From: Oxalobacteraceae bacterium
Lineage (GTDB): Bacteria; Pseudomonadota; Gammaproteobacteria; Burkholderiales; Burkholderiaceae_D
Length of the DNA: 14,673 nt
Direction: 5' to 3'
Assembly (NCBI GenBank): GCA_947446335.1
Contig: CANFGA010000026.1
Span: forward strand, 1 to 14,673
Shown here piece after piece: positions 14,641 through 14,673 of this stretch (position 1 is the stretch's first letter; the number at the start of each line of letters is the position of its first letter). Below the pieces are notes generated by a model. That model saw nothing but the letters and a program-made list of their open reading frames with translations, searched no databases and was not told where the DNA came from. A program made the translations under genes and the position numbers.

Positions 14641-14673
14641 ACAATGGCTTATTTCTGTGCAGAGAAAACGATC

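Overview
The window looks like an accessory island from a Gram-negative bacterium. My best guess is a betaproteobacterium of the Massilia/Duganella/Janthinobacterium or Burkholderia type. The grounds are the outer-membrane TolC-type channel, the MacAB-type export parts, IS5 and IS1595 elements, GC-rich coding sequence and Shine-Dalgarno-led genes. The genus is inference only. I see no tRNA, rRNA or CRISPR array.

Left part (1-2998): three insertion sequences lie almost end to end. First is the 3' end of an IS5-family element that runs off the window and ends near 590. Next is a complete IS1595-family element (604-1655) flanked by a perfect 8-bp target duplication, TAATAAAA. Last is a DUF772-type IS5/IS1182-like element (1669-2998), on the minus strand, whose transposase carries an early stop codon. 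An AT-rich stretch (2999-3664) follows, with palindromes and a possible promoter.

Centre (3665-8346): a compact class III lanthipeptide locus. It holds a 32-residue precursor gene (3665-3763) with an ILNLQ leader motif and a core ending NSSGSSAHSCCN. A hairpin-plus-T-tract attenuator comes next. Then comes a 903-residue LanKC-type synthetase with lyase, kinase and zinc-free cyclase domains, followed by an ABC half-transporter (membrane domain plus ATPase) without a C39 peptidase domain.

Right part (8439-14342): a split MacAB-TolC-like tripartite exporter, with two different MacB/FtsX-type permeases, an HlyD/MacA-type periplasmic adaptor, a separate MacB/LolD-type ATPase and a TolC-like outer-membrane factor. 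Spacing is tight or overlapping except for a 110-bp gap before the adaptor. A truncated serine recombinase and TTGAAC repeats close the window (14376-14640).

Proposed working: the precursor is dehydrated and cyclised by LanKC in the cytoplasm. It is then carried over the inner membrane by the half-transporter and out of the cell (or away from the producer's own envelope) by the tripartite pump. No leader peptidase, regulator or dedicated immunity gene is visible. Class III lanthipeptides are known mainly from Actinobacteria and some Firmicutes, so a Gram-negative version joined to a split MacAB-TolC route is the main discovery candidate here.
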